Positions 24,385 through 33,653 of a stretch of DNA of 64,000 bases are shown here, one piece after another. The notes beneath the pieces are model-generated. The model ran no database searches and had not been told where the DNA came from. It saw only the letters and a program-made list of their open reading frames with translations. The stretch comes from Candidatus Rhodoferax bjergmarkensis (GTDB lineage: Bacteria > Pseudomonadota > Gammaproteobacteria > Burkholderiales > Burkholderiaceae_C). How positions within the stretch are numbered: the first letter of the stretch is position 1; every line of letters begins with the position of its first letter. A program made the translations under genes and the position numbers. Where the stretch lies: positions 372,001-436,000 of the forward strand of contig JADJFX010000002.1 in the NCBI GenBank assembly GCA_016708345.1. The letters run 5' to 3'.

Positions 24385-26270
24385 ATGTTGGAGTTTTTTA
24401 AACTCAAGGGGCTTCCCGGCTTTCATGCAAGCGAAGAGGTTACACAGCTTTTTCGGACGCTGTTGCTGACCATTTGCATCGTCATTATCGTGTTTGCATC
24501 GGTCGATATTCTGGCGGGTGGAGACCCTCGTGGTGAAATCGTGAATGGCATCATTTTGATAGTGACGCTGATCACAGCAGGAATTCTGTCCACGGGGCGC
24601 CAAGGGCTTGCATTTATGACCTTTGGTTGGGGTGCATGGAGCGCCATCACAGTGCAAGTGGTGTTGACGGGCGATCTTGGCAACACCACGTTTTTTTCTA
24701 CCCAGTGGTGATTCTGATGAGCGGCTGGTTGCTTGGCCTGCGTCAGGGTTACTTAATTTGTCTGGCCTCCATTGCCTCTATTTTGGGCGTTGCTTGGCTG
24801 GAGAGTTCTGGCATTCGCTTTTTTCAGATCCATCGTGGACCGTGGGCCAGAGCAGCAGATATGTCAGTCATTTTGTTACTGAGCATGATGGTTTTGCAGC
24901 GAGTTTTGGTTTACCAGCAGGATCAAACCACCAAGTTGGCGCAGCTCAATACCAAACTGACGCAGACCGTGACCCATTTGACCGCAAGAGAGCATGCATT
25001 GAGTCATGCAGAGTCACTTTTTTCCAAGATTGGCGACGTCATTCCCGCACCGCTTTCTCTGACAGACTCGGCGACCGGTGAAGTTATTTTTCTTAATAAA
25101 GCTTGGGAAAATATTCTGGGCTGGAAACAGCAGGATGCGATTGGCAAGTCGGCCAGTGAACTCGGTTTTTGGGTTGATACGCAAGAGAGAAATGCTTTTG
25201 GGGCTGAGTTTAGGCGGCAGGGTTGCGTGCGAAACCTCGATATTCACGTTCGAGCGCGTAATGGCACTGTCTTTCCGGTTTCTGCCTCGGCAGATTCCGT
25301 TGAGCAAAATGGTCGCGGATTAACGATGACGGCGCTTTTCGATTTGACTCAAATTAAATTGATTGAGGCCAAGGTTTTGAAGTTGAACGCGGAGCTGGAG
25401 GCAAGGGTGGAGCAGCGAACGCTTGAACTAAAAGCCGTGAATGAACACCTTTCAGGCGCTTTGTCCACCTTGCGACATGCCCAAAAAGAATTGGTCCAGT
25501 CTGAAAAGCTGGCCGCATTGGGGAGTTTGGTTGCAGGTGTTTCACACGAACTCAATACCCCGATCGGCAATGCTTTGGTAGTGATCAGTTCCATGTATGA
25601 CCGGGCGCGCGAGTTTGAGAGACTGATTCGCCGAAATGAACTCAAACGATCATCGTTGGAACGCTTTGTTGCCGACAGCCTGGAAGGCACTGAGTTGGCG
25701 CAACGTTCCTTGCAACGCGCGTCTGATTTGGTTTACAGCTTTAAACAGGTCGCGGTTGACCAGTCCTCCGAACGGCAACGGGTATTTGGGCTTGCGGGCA
25801 TGGTGCGTGAAATCGTTGCCACGCTCAAGCCCAACCTTAAAAATTTGCCATGGACGATTGAATTTGAAATTCCCGATGACATCATCATGGACAGCTTTCC
25901 GGGCCCCTTGGGTCAAGTCACGATTAATTTGATCATGAACGCTGCCATTCATGCATTTGTCGGTCGAACCCACGGCATGATCTCCGTGGTGGGCCGGCAA
26001 ATCGATGAACAAACCGTTGAATTGGTCTTTTCAGATGATGGCATTGGCATACCTGCCGATATCCTTCATCGCATCTTTGAACCTTTTTTTACCACCCGCA
26101 TGGGGCTCGGTGGCTCTGGTCTGGGACTGGCCATCGTGCACCAGATGGTGACCCAGGTGCTGCGTGGGCGGGTGAGTGTCGAATCCAAGCCCGGTGAGGG
26201 GAGCCGCTTTACTTTGTTGCTGGCGAAAAGTATTCCACACCCTGGCGGCTCTGCAATGCCGCAGGCTTGA
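24385..26270 (+). pseudogene. PAS-domain membrane histidine kinase, frameshifted
   Basis: The 5' frame encodes several membrane spans ('LFRTLLLTICIVIIVFASV', 'GIILIVTLITAGILSTGR') and stops at 24711. The 3' frame continues the membrane region ('YPVVILMSGWLLGLRQGYL'), then a PAS domain, a coiled coil, 'LGSLVAGVSHELNTPIGNAL' with the phospho-His, and an ATPase domain ('LIMNAAIHAF', 'SDDGIGIPADILHRIFEPFF'). The break is at a run of seven T (24691-24697); eight T would restore TTFF-Y-PVV. Either the gene was recently inactivated, or a base was lost in sequencing. It likely phosphorylates the preceding REC-EAL protein. Confidence 0.85.
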
Positions 26271-26301
26271 TCAGGCCTGCCTGCATGAGTGCAATGTGAG
26301 T

Positions 26302-27687
26302 ATGGATGATGTCACCTTCATGGGCATTGCCTTGGAACAGGCTCAGGCAGCCCTGGCTAGCGGTGAAGTCCCAGTTGGTGCCGTGGTGGTGCGAAATGGC
26401 CAAGTCATCGGCCGGGGACGAAATGCACCGATTGGTGATCATGACCCAAGCGCGCATGCTGAAATTTTGGCTCTGCGCGAGGCGGGGCAAGCCTGTGCCA
26501 ACTACCGACTGGAAGATTGCGAACTGTTTGTCACCTTGGAGCCTTGTTCCATGTGCAGTGGTGCCATTTTGCATGCCAGGCTCAAACGCGTGGTGTTCGG
26601 TGCATCCGACCCCAAAACAGGCGCCGCAGGATCTCTGTTGGATTTGTTTTCAAATCAAAAGCTGAACCACCAAACCCAAGTGCTGGGCGGCGTCATGGCG
26701 GCACAATGCGCAGAGCTCTTGCAGGGTTTTTTCAAACACAAGCGGGAAGCAGGGCGTGCCCACAGTGCACCCGTTCGGGATGATGCCCTGCGTACGCCCG
26801 ATGTGTTGTTTGAGAACTTGCCCGGTTACCCTTGGCCTGCCCGTTATGTGAGCGATTTACCCTCGCTGCATGGGCTTCGCATGCATTACCTGGATGCAGG
26901 TTCATGCGCTTCATCGCGGACTTATTTGTGTCTGCATGGCAGTCCAGCCTGGAGTTACTTGTATCGAAAAATGATTCCCGTTTTTTTGGCTGCCGGCAGC
27001 CAGGTTGTTGCGCCGGATCTGATTGGGTTTGGCAAAAGTGACAAACCGAAAAAAGAGGCATTTCACAGCTTTTCCTGGCATCGTCAAGTGCTACTTGAGT
27101 TGATTGAGCATCTGGATCTCAAAAACATCGTCCTGGTGGTCCAGGATTGGGGCGGTTTGCTGGGCTTGACCCTGCCGCTGGTCGACGAAGCCCGCTATGC
27201 TGGTCTGCTGGTCATGAACACCACACTGGCTACGGGTGATGTTCCCTTGTCACCAAGCTTTTTGAGTTGGCGTGAGATGTGTGCGCGAAACCCAAATTTC
27301 GACATCGCCCGCTTGCTGGCCCGTGACAACCCTGAGCTGAGTGCATCAGAAAGTGCTGCCTACGCAGCGCCCTTTCCGGACCGTGGCCACCGTGCGGCAG
27401 TGAGGGCTTTTCCCGCCATGGTGCCCGAGTTTCAAGACTCTGATGGCGCGGCTCTGTCGCGCCAGGCCCGTGATTTCTGGCGCGAACGCTGGTCGGGCCA
27501 AACGCTGATGGCCATTGGCATGCAAGACCCTGTGTTGGGCGCACCTGGCATGCACGAACTTCAACAACTGATTCGCGGCTGCCCGCCACCACTCATGCTC
27601 AAACAGGCAGGGCACTTTGTCCCGGAGCATGGCCAAGCCATTGCCCAGCATGCAGTCCACTATTTCTCTGACACCACCCCAACTTGA
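26302..27687 (+). CDS. tadA: Fusion of tRNA adenosine deaminase TadA and haloalkane dehalogenase-like hydrolase
   Basis: A 461-residue fusion. The first 155 residues are TadA, which makes inosine at position 34 of tRNA: zinc ligands in 'HAEILALREAG' and 'TLEPCSMCSGAILHARLKR', and 'FGASDPKTGAAGSLLDLF'. From about residue 175 an alpha/beta hydrolase resembles DhlA-type haloalkane dehalogenases: 'HGSPAWSYLYRKMIPVFL', nucleophile in 'VVQDWGGLLGLTLP', 'YAAPFPDRGHRAAVRAFP', acid in 'MAIGMQDPVLG' and His in 'QAGHFVPEHG'. There is no stop between the parts. ATG 26302 was chosen; GTG 26296 is possible. The TadA half is presumably essential. Confidence 0.92.
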   Translation: MDDVTFMGIALEQAQAALASGEVPVGAVVVRNGQVIGRGRNAPIGDHDPSAHAEILALREAGQACANYRLEDCELFVTLEPCSMCSGAILHARLKRVVFGASDPKTGAAGSLLDLFSNQKLNHQTQVLGGVMAAQCAELLQGFFKHKREAGRAHSAPVRDDALRTPDVLFENLPGYPWPARYVSDLPSLHGLRMHYLDAGSCASSRTYLCLHGSPAWSYLYRKMIPVFLAAGSQVVAPDLIGFGKSDKPKKEAFHSFSWHRQVLLELIEHLDLKNIVLVVQDWGGLLGLTLPLVDEARYAGLLVMNTTLATGDVPLSPSFLSWREMCARNPNFDIARLLARDNPELSASESAAYAAPFPDRGHRAAVRAFPAMVPEFQDSDGAALSRQARDFWRERWSGQTLMAIGMQDPVLGAPGMHELQQLIRGCPPPLMLKQAGHFVPEHGQAIAQHAVHYFSDTTPT

Positions 27688-27695
27688 AGCAACCC

Positions 27696-28703
27696 GTGAG
27701 CAAACATATTTACATCTATTCCCCCAGCGGCGCTGTGCGGGACAAGGCAGCTTTCCGACGCGGTGTCGCACGTCTCAAAAAGCTCGGGCATGAAGTCGAA
27801 ATTGACGAGGCGGCACTGTCAACCTGGATGCGCTTTGCGGGCGAAGATGCAACACGACTGGCAGCCATACATCGCGCGGCGGCCAGTGGTGCCGATGTGG
27901 CCTTGATTTCGCGCGGTGGCTACGGCCTGACGCGAATTTTGGACGGCATACATTTCAAACAGGTCGCCAAAGCCATTGAGAAGGGCACCCAATTCGTGGG
28001 CATCAGTGACTTCACCGCGTTTCAAACGGCCCTGCTGGCCCGCACGGGCAGCGTGTCGTGGGCCGGACCCGCATTGTGCGAAGGATTTGGCGTGGGTGGC
28101 AGGCAAGGCAACATCGTCGGCGCTAAAACAGTTGAACCACTGGTTCCTGATGACATCATGGAAGCCTGTTTTGACGATTTCATCAACGGGCAAGGGGAGG
28201 GGGCAGGGTGGCGGCAAAACCGGGAGCCCGCCATAAGTGCTACTAAATTAATAGCTGGTAGCGCAATAAATATATGCGCAAATGGCATATTTTCTATTAA
28301 AGATGCAACTCTTTGGGGCGGTAATCTGTCGGTTTTAAGCGCTCTCTTGGGGAGCGAGTATTTTCCGGCCATCAAGAGCGGCATTCTTTTTCTTGAAGAT
28401 GTGGGAGAACACCCATACCGCATTGAACGCATGCTCACCCAACTCTTGAATGCAGGTGTGTTGGGGTGCCAGAAGGCGGTGGTGCTGGGGCAGTTTACGC
28501 AGTACAAGTTGGTTGCGCATGATCGTGGGTACAAATTTCAGACTGTGGTCGACTGGTTGCGCAGCCAGATCAATGTGCCCGTTCTGACCAACCTTCCCTA
28601 CGGACATGTCCCCACCAAAGTCATGCTACCCGTGGGTGCCAAGGTTGACCTGATGGTTGAGGGCCGCGATGCACTGCTTTTCTGGGGGCACATCAACCAT
28701 TGA
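27696..28703 (+). CDS. ldcA: LD-carboxypeptidase, S66 family
   Basis: An S66 peptidase of about 335 residues that trims the terminal D-Ala from tetrapeptide muropeptides in the cytoplasm during murein recycling. Family marks: 'YIYSPSGAVRD', 'ALISRGGYGLTRILDGI', the nucleophile region 'FVGISDFTAFQTALL', 'LWGGNLSVLSALLGSEYFP' and the catalytic His in 'YGHVPTKVMLPVG'. I use GTG 27696; TTG 27684 overlaps the previous stop and is equally open. An in-frame dispersed repeat (28236-28300) encodes 'ATKLIAGSAINICANGIFS', an insertion just before the conserved 'LWGGNL'. Confidence 0.9.
   Translation: MSKHIYIYSPSGAVRDKAAFRRGVARLKKLGHEVEIDEAALSTWMRFAGEDATRLAAIHRAAASGADVALISRGGYGLTRILDGIHFKQVAKAIEKGTQFVGISDFTAFQTALLARTGSVSWAGPALCEGFGVGGRQGNIVGAKTVEPLVPDDIMEACFDDFINGQGEGAGWRQNREPAISATKLIAGSAINICANGIFSIKDATLWGGNLSVLSALLGSEYFPAIKSGILFLEDVGEHPYRIERMLTQLLNAGVLGCQKAVVLGQFTQYKLVAHDRGYKFQTVVDWLRSQINVPVLTNLPYGHVPTKVMLPVGAKVDLMVEGRDALLFWGHINH
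28236..28300 (+). repeat. Dispersed repeat copy inside the LD-carboxypeptidase gene
   Basis: GCTACTAAATTAATAGC, then TGGTAGCGCAATAAATATAT and GCGCAAATGG. It is distinctly AT-richer than the gene around it and remains in frame. Confidence 0.75.
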
Positions 28704-28799
28704 TGCAACTGGCAGAAATTAATAGCGCATTGACAGTTTCAAATGGTCAACCAATGCCCTAAACTGTGAACCAAGTTCAAGAAACGGAATCAGCAGGGA

Positions 28800-29714
28800 A
28801 TGGGCGTTCACAGTACAGTCGTATTTACCGATCTCTTCGGCAGCACAGGCGTTTTTGAAGCCTTGGGCAATGCGCGGGCGACTCAGGCCATTACTGAAGT
28901 GACCAGCTGGATTGCCAAGGTGGTTGAGTCCCATGGAGGTCGTGTCGTCAAAAAATTGGGCGATGGTGTGCTGGCCTTGTTCAGTAACAGCACCGCAGCC
29001 CTCAATGCTGTTGTAGCGATCCAACGCATTCATCGTGAGCGGATGACCCTGATGTCGCCGGACAGACGTTTGCCCATCCGCATTGGTGTTTCCAGTGGTG
29101 ATGTTGAAATTGTGGCTGGCGATTGTTATGGCGATGCCGTGAATGTGGCAGCTCGCCTGAGCGATCTCTCGGGCCCCCACCAAATTTGGGCCAACAGTGC
29201 GGCGCTGGACAGCGTGTCAGAAGCGCCTGGGGTGCGTTTTCGCATACTCGGTCCCATCGGTATTCGGGGGCGGGCCGAACCCTGTACGGTGTACCAGGTT
29301 GAATGGCAAGAAGATGTCAATTCGGACTTTTTGACCATGCAAGCCCATCTTGACTCGGAGCTGGCAGGGGAGGAAGACGATGTTTTGGGGCGACAGATTG
29401 AGTTGACCTGGGGCACCAAAAAGAAGACCTTCAAGTCCTTTGATTTGCCAATTCACATTGGTCGGGTCCGGCAGGCAGAGTTTGTCGTCAACGACCCCCG
29501 TGTTTCACGATCGCATGCCAGAATTGATTGGCGCAACGGCAGCGTCATGCTGGTGGACGTCAGCTCCTATGGCTGCTGGATTCGTTTTTCTGGCGGTGGG
29601 TCTGACCTGCTGCTGCGACGTGAGGAATGTGTTTTGCACGGGCATGGCGAGGTGGCGCTGGGCTCCTCATTTGCCGACGTGGACGCACCCATTGTCAAGT
29701 TTTCTGTGTCCTGA
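28800..29714 (+). CDS. Class III nucleotide cyclase with C-terminal FHA domain
   Basis: A 304-residue soluble protein. The N-terminal catalytic domain has the first metal-binding Asp in 'VVFTDLFGSTGVFEAL', the second in 'KKLGDGVLALFSN', and the transition-state pair in 'GDAVNVAARLSDLSG', so activity is plausible; whether the product is cAMP or cGMP cannot be said. After a linker, an FHA domain (about 205-300) shows 'PIHIGRVRQAEFVVNDPRVS' and 'SRSHARIDW', which binds phosphothreonine. This links cyclase output to Ser/Thr phosphorylation. The gene is convergent with the GspE-like ATPase. AGGGA lies just before ATG 28800. Confidence 0.88.
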   Translation: MGVHSTVVFTDLFGSTGVFEALGNARATQAITEVTSWIAKVVESHGGRVVKKLGDGVLALFSNSTAALNAVVAIQRIHRERMTLMSPDRRLPIRIGVSSGDVEIVAGDCYGDAVNVAARLSDLSGPHQIWANSAALDSVSEAPGVRFRILGPIGIRGRAEPCTVYQVEWQEDVNSDFLTMQAHLDSELAGEEDDVLGRQIELTWGTKKKTFKSFDLPIHIGRVRQAEFVVNDPRVSRSHARIDWRNGSVMLVDVSSYGCWIRFSGGGSDLLLRREECVLHGHGEVALGSSFADVDAPIVKFSVS

Positions 29715-29751
29715 CCTGTTTTTTTGACGAGCTCGGTGAGCGCGGTTCGAA

Positions 29752-31737
29752 TCAAGCGTAAATCGATCGGGCTTGTTTCATATCAATCAGGCCAGCAACT
29801 ACTTTTTCGATGGCGTCTTGGCGCAGGGTTCGCATTCCGGCTTTGCTGGCTTCGGCAAAAATCTCAAACGTTGGCGCTCTTGACTGAATCTTGTGTTTCA
29901 TGTCGCCCACGTTCTCCAGCACTTCATAAATTCCCATGCGGCCCTTGTAGCCGCGGTCGCCGCAGCGCTCGCAGCCTACAGCGATGCGCATGGAAATCGG
30001 CAACGAGGAGTCCCCCCATGCTTCAGAGGATGCTGCCAGTAAACGCTGGTGACCTTCTGCCGCCGTCAACGCTGTACCGTTGATGTACTCCTGTACCAAA
30101 GCCTCATACTCATCCCGCGAAAGCACTTTCGCTACCGAGCAGTGTTTGCACAGGCAGCGAACCAGTCGCTGCGCCACGATGCCAATCAGCGAGTCGCCAA
30201 AATTCATCGGGTCCATACCCAAGTCCAGCAGACGAATCACGCTTTCTGCTGCGCTGTTCGTGTGCAGGGTGGATAAAACAAGGTGCCCCGTGAGTGATGC
30301 TTCGATGCAAACACTGGCGGTTTCCTCATCTCGCACCTCACCAATCATGATCACGTCCGGGTCTGCCCGCAAAAAGGCCCGCATCGCGGAAGCGAACGTC
30401 ACGCCAATTTTGGGATTGACCTGCAGTTGCCGCAAGCCCTTTTGGGTAATTTCAATCGGATCTTCTGCGGTCCATATCTTGCGGTTGTCGGTGTTGATGT
30501 GGGCCAGCAAGGAGTGCAGGGTGGTTGTCTTGCCAGAGCCGGTGGGGCCGCAGGCCAGAATCAGGCCAAAGGACCGTTCGGTCAGGCGTTTGATAATTTT
30601 GTCGTCACGTGGTGAAAAACCGAGTTGCTGCATGGGTATCGGCTTGCTGGACGCCAACAAGCGCATGACAACATCTTCCAGGTTGTTGTGTGTGGGCAAA
30701 ATGGCCACACGCAATTCAGGCTTGATTTCTGAAAACTCATTGAAATTGATTTTTCCATCCTGCGGCCGTCGTCGTTCAGAAATATCCAGCCGACTCATGA
30801 TCTTGATGCGCGACACAATCGCGGCGCGCAGTGCAAAGGGCAACTGGAGGTAGTCCTCAAGATCGCCGTCCTTGCGAAAACGAATGCGTGAAATATCGTC
30901 ACCCGGGTTGGTCTCCACATGAATGTCCGAAGCCTTTTGCTCGTAGGCGTCGGTAATCATCTGGTTGACCAGTTTGATCACGCTGGAGCTTTCATTTACC
31001 GCGTTAACCTGCTCTTGGTTGCCGGCACTTTTCATTTCAATCAGTGCTTCTGACAACAGCTCATGAACGTCCTTGGGCCGGTTTTCCTCTATGCCGATCT
31101 TGCTATTGGGCCCGCTCGTTGAACCCGTTCGCGGTAGTGACTGTGCATTGTTTTCCAGCTCCAGTCGCCGATCAATTTGCGCCTTGGCACCCCATACCAA
31201 GGACACAATACAGTCCGCCAGAACGCTTAATTGCAATTCCAACTCGCGCTTGAGCGGCGTTGGCGAAGCTGCGTACAACACACCAGAATTGATTCCCAAC
31301 GGTAACACATGGTGCTTGAATGCGGTTGCCCAAGGCAAGTGCTCAAGAGCAGCCGGTTCAACCTGAAAGTTCAAGGCGTCAACTTCAGGTGTACTCAGAA
31401 TGTGGGCCCGTGCATGTTCAAGTTCCAACTCTGTGACCAAACCAGCGTCCAGCAACACATGTTCGCAACCTCTTTTTCCTTCCGAGGGATTGAGGGTGAT
31501 TTGTTTTAACTTTGTAAGATCAACCAATTTCAAATCAAGCAGAGACTGGCCCAGTGTCGAAACAGGTGTACTACGGGCCCGCACGAGCTGCGCTACCAAT
31601 TCATGCATGGTGCGGGCCAACGCGGGTGGGGCCACAGGCGCAAGGTCGTCTAAAGGCATCGGTGAAGTTCGGACCCAAGGATTAGTTTGCTCAGCCAATG
31701 ACGAGTTCCTTCGGTTGTTTATTAACATAATATACAT
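29752..31737 (-). CDS. GspE/PilB-family secretion or pilus ATPase
   Basis: A 661-residue ATPase. After an N-terminal GspE_N-type region ('HVLLDAGLVTELELEHAR') come 'VNQMITDAYEQKASDIHVET', Walker A 'ACGPTGSGKTTTLHSLL', Asp box 'AEDPIEITQKGLRQLQVNP', Walker B 'LRADPDVIMIGEVRDEETA', His box 'LTGHLVLSTLHTNSA' and a tetracysteine zinc site ('CLCKHC', 'CERCGDRGYKG'). It would power a type II secretion or type IV pilus machine at the inner membrane. No pilin or secretin genes are adjacent, so the partner machine is elsewhere. The start may be ATG 31737 or 31728. Confidence 0.9.
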   Translation of the reverse strand: MYIMLINNRRNSSLAEQTNPWVRTSPMPLDDLAPVAPPALARTMHELVAQLVRARSTPVSTLGQSLLDLKLVDLTKLKQITLNPSEGKRGCEHVLLDAGLVTELELEHARAHILSTPEVDALNFQVEPAALEHLPWATAFKHHVLPLGINSGVLYAASPTPLKRELELQLSVLADCIVSLVWGAKAQIDRRLELENNAQSLPRTGSTSGPNSKIGIEENRPKDVHELLSEALIEMKSAGNQEQVNAVNESSSVIKLVNQMITDAYEQKASDIHVETNPGDDISRIRFRKDGDLEDYLQLPFALRAAIVSRIKIMSRLDISERRRPQDGKINFNEFSEIKPELRVAILPTHNNLEDVVMRLLASSKPIPMQQLGFSPRDDKIIKRLTERSFGLILACGPTGSGKTTTLHSLLAHINTDNRKIWTAEDPIEITQKGLRQLQVNPKIGVTFASAMRAFLRADPDVIMIGEVRDEETASVCIEASLTGHLVLSTLHTNSAAESVIRLLDLGMDPMNFGDSLIGIVAQRLVRCLCKHCSVAKVLSRDEYEALVQEYINGTALTAAEGHQRLLAASSEAWGDSSLPISMRIAVGCERCGDRGYKGRMGIYEVLENVGDMKHKIQSRAPTFEIFAEASKAGMRTLRQDAIEKVVAGLIDMKQARSIYA

Positions 31738-31760
31738 CGTATGAATTCAATACAATGTTG

Positions 31761-32444
31761 TCACCAAGACCCCTTGGGCGATAACGCCCGTATGGAGGCC
31801 GCGATGATTTCTGCTGAGTCAGTCCGATTGCCTTTGTGAGCAAAATCGATTGCGGTCAATCCCAACTGGTTCTTTAGCAACGGGTCTGCACCGGCATCGA
31901 GCAACAGTTTGACGGCCTGTGGTGTCCCATAGTGTGCTGCCATCATGAGCGGCGTGGTGCCATTGGGTGATGCAGCATCAATGTAGGCATGGTGCGTCAG
32001 CAACAAGTTCATCACCGGCAGATGACCATGGGTGGCCGCGTAATGCAGCGGTGCCCAGCCGGGTTTGTTGACGTCGGCGTTTTTGGCAATGAGTTGTTCG
32101 CATACCGAGGTCAAGCCCTTGAGGGCGGCCAGCATCAACGGGCTTTCACCCTTGGCGGTACGCGCTTCAACATTCACCTTGGGCCAGTTGATGAGCACGG
32201 CAATTACTTTCAGTGAAGGCTCGCGCAGGGCCAAAATCAAACCGTGCTCGCCGTCAAAATTGCTGGTATTGACATCGAATCCACGTTTTAACAAGGCCAT
32301 GATGGTCACGTCATCATCCTGTTTGATGGCCCTGAAAAAATCATCAAACGAGCCCGCATGGCAGACTGAAAATCCAATTAAAACAACAAGATAAATGAAA
32401 CTCTTAATGTAAATTGTAAGAGAATTAGCACTGCAGAAAATCAT
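31761..32444 (-). CDS. Secreted ankyrin-repeat protein
   Basis: A 227-residue protein with a signal peptide ('IYLVVLIGFSVCHAG') and about five ankyrin repeats: 'RGFDVNTSNFDGEHGLILAL', 'AKGESPLMLAALKGLTSVCE', 'GWAPLHYAATHGHLPVMNLL', 'NGTTPLMMAAHYGTPQAVK' and 'LGLTAIDFAHKG'. Bacterial periplasmic ankyrin proteins bind partner proteins; one studied group protects catalase. No partner is evident here. Its start overlaps the end of tatD by four bases, which suggests co-translation. Confidence 0.88.
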   Translation of the reverse strand: MIFCSANSLTIYIKSFIYLVVLIGFSVCHAGSFDDFFRAIKQDDDVTIMALLKRGFDVNTSNFDGEHGLILALREPSLKVIAVLINWPKVNVEARTAKGESPLMLAALKGLTSVCEQLIAKNADVNKPGWAPLHYAATHGHLPVMNLLLTHHAYIDAASPNGTTPLMMAAHYGTPQAVKLLLDAGADPLLKNQLGLTAIDFAHKGNRTDSAEIIAASIRALSPKGSW

Positions 32445-33235
32445 GCCAAGACCCCTTTGAACAAGGCGTCAAAATTATCACGGGTGACTTGCGCGATGTG
32501 CTCGACCGGGCAATGTCTGATTTCCGCCAAACAGGCTGCGACAAATGGCACATAGGACGGGTTGTTGGTTTTTCCGCGATAAGGCATGGGCGCCAGGTAC
32601 GGGCTGTCGGTTTCTATCAGCAGACGTTCCATGGGCACAAAAGCGGCAACTTCGCGAATATCATGCGCATTTTTGAAGGTCAAAATGCCGGAGAACGAGA
32701 TATAAAACCCCATGTCCAGCGCCGCCCGAGCCACTTCAGCCGTCTCGGTAAAACAATGGAAAACGCCACCAGCACAGTCGGCCCCCCCTGTCTCGCCCTC
32801 CTCCCGCAAAATGGCCAGGGTGTCACTGGAGGCGCTACGGGTGTGAATGACCAGGGGTTTGGCCAATTGCCGCGCCGCCCGGATATGTGTACGAAACCGC
32901 TCGCGTTGCCACGCCATGTCGGCCACGCTGCGCTGCCCCAGGCGGTAGTAGTCAAGGCCGGTTTCACCAATGCCAATCACTTTTGGCAGTTGCCCACGGG
33001 TCAAAAGGTCTTGCAAACCGGGCTCCTGCACGCCCTCGTTGTCAGGATGAACCCCCACCGTGGCCCAAATATTGTCGTGCTGCACGGCCAGGGCGTGGAC
33101 GGCAGCAAATTCTTCCAAGGTGGTGCAAATGCACAAGGCGCGATCGACCCGTGCGCGGGCCATGTCCTGCAAAACCGCTGGCAATTGGGTGGCCAGCTCC
33201 AGATAAGTCAAATGGCAGTGGGAATCGGTAAACAT
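32441..33235 (-). CDS. TatD family metal-dependent hydrolase/DNase
   Basis: A 264-residue TIM-barrel hydrolase with metal ligands in 'MFTDSHCHLTYLEL', 'VIGIGETGLDYYR', 'LVIHTRSAS', 'GVFHCFTET' and 'LLIETDSPYLAPMPYRGK'. TatD proteins are 3'-5' exonucleases or deoxyribonucleases that take part in DNA repair, despite their name. The gene lies after pilZ-holB-tmk, a conserved neighbourhood in proteobacteria, and overlaps the ankyrin gene. Confidence 0.93.
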   Translation of the reverse strand: MFTDSHCHLTYLELATQLPAVLQDMARARVDRALCICTTLEEFAAVHALAVQHDNIWATVGVHPDNEGVQEPGLQDLLTRGQLPKVIGIGETGLDYYRLGQRSVADMAWQRERFRTHIRAARQLAKPLVIHTRSASSDTLAILREEGETGGADCAGGVFHCFTETAEVARAALDMGFYISFSGILTFKNAHDIREVAAFVPMERLLIETDSPYLAPMPYRGKTNNPSYVPFVAACLAEIRHCPVEHIAQVTRDNFDALFKGVLA

Positions 33236-33281
33236 GGTTCTTTAGAAAACCAAACCCCTTGGCGGCACGGCAGCGCCACGT

Positions 33282-33644
33282 TCAAATGGTTTGTGTCGGT
33301 CGGTCGGATGCCATGTGCGCACCCAAAATTTCTTCGATCTTGTGCTTGAGCGCACGCGATTTTTCGTCCTTGGGAAACAAAATGCCGACGCCTTGCGTGC
33401 GGTTGTTGGACGCCTTGGCCGGTGTGATCCAGGCCACTTTTCCCGCCACCGGATAACGCTGCGGGTCTTCTGGCAATGACAGCAACACATACAGGTCGTC
33501 GCCCAGCTTGTACTCCCGGGAGGTTGGAATAAAAATCCCGCCTTCCGAAAAAAGCGGGATGTAAGCCGCATAAAGCGCAGCCTTTTCCTTGATCGCCAAT
33601 TGAATGACGCTGGGACGTGGAATATTGGGTGGTGAATTACTCAT
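33282..33644 (-). CDS. PilZ-domain protein
   Basis: A 120-residue protein located directly behind holB, as is usual for the PilZ type protein of type IV pilus systems. Recognisable parts are 'LFSEGGIFIPTSREYKLGDD', 'LYVLLSLPED' and 'PVAGKVAWITPA'. The classical RxxxR and DxSxxG c-di-GMP-binding motifs are not evident (the N-terminus reads 'PRPSVIQLAIKEK'), so it may be a non-binding PilZ that acts through protein contacts. Confidence 0.88.
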   Translation of the reverse strand: MSNSPPNIPRPSVIQLAIKEKAALYAAYIPLFSEGGIFIPTSREYKLGDDLYVLLSLPEDPQRYPVAGKVAWITPAKASNNRTQGVGILFPKDEKSRALKHKIEEILGAHMASDRPTQTI

Positions 33645-33653
33645 AAGCCGTGC

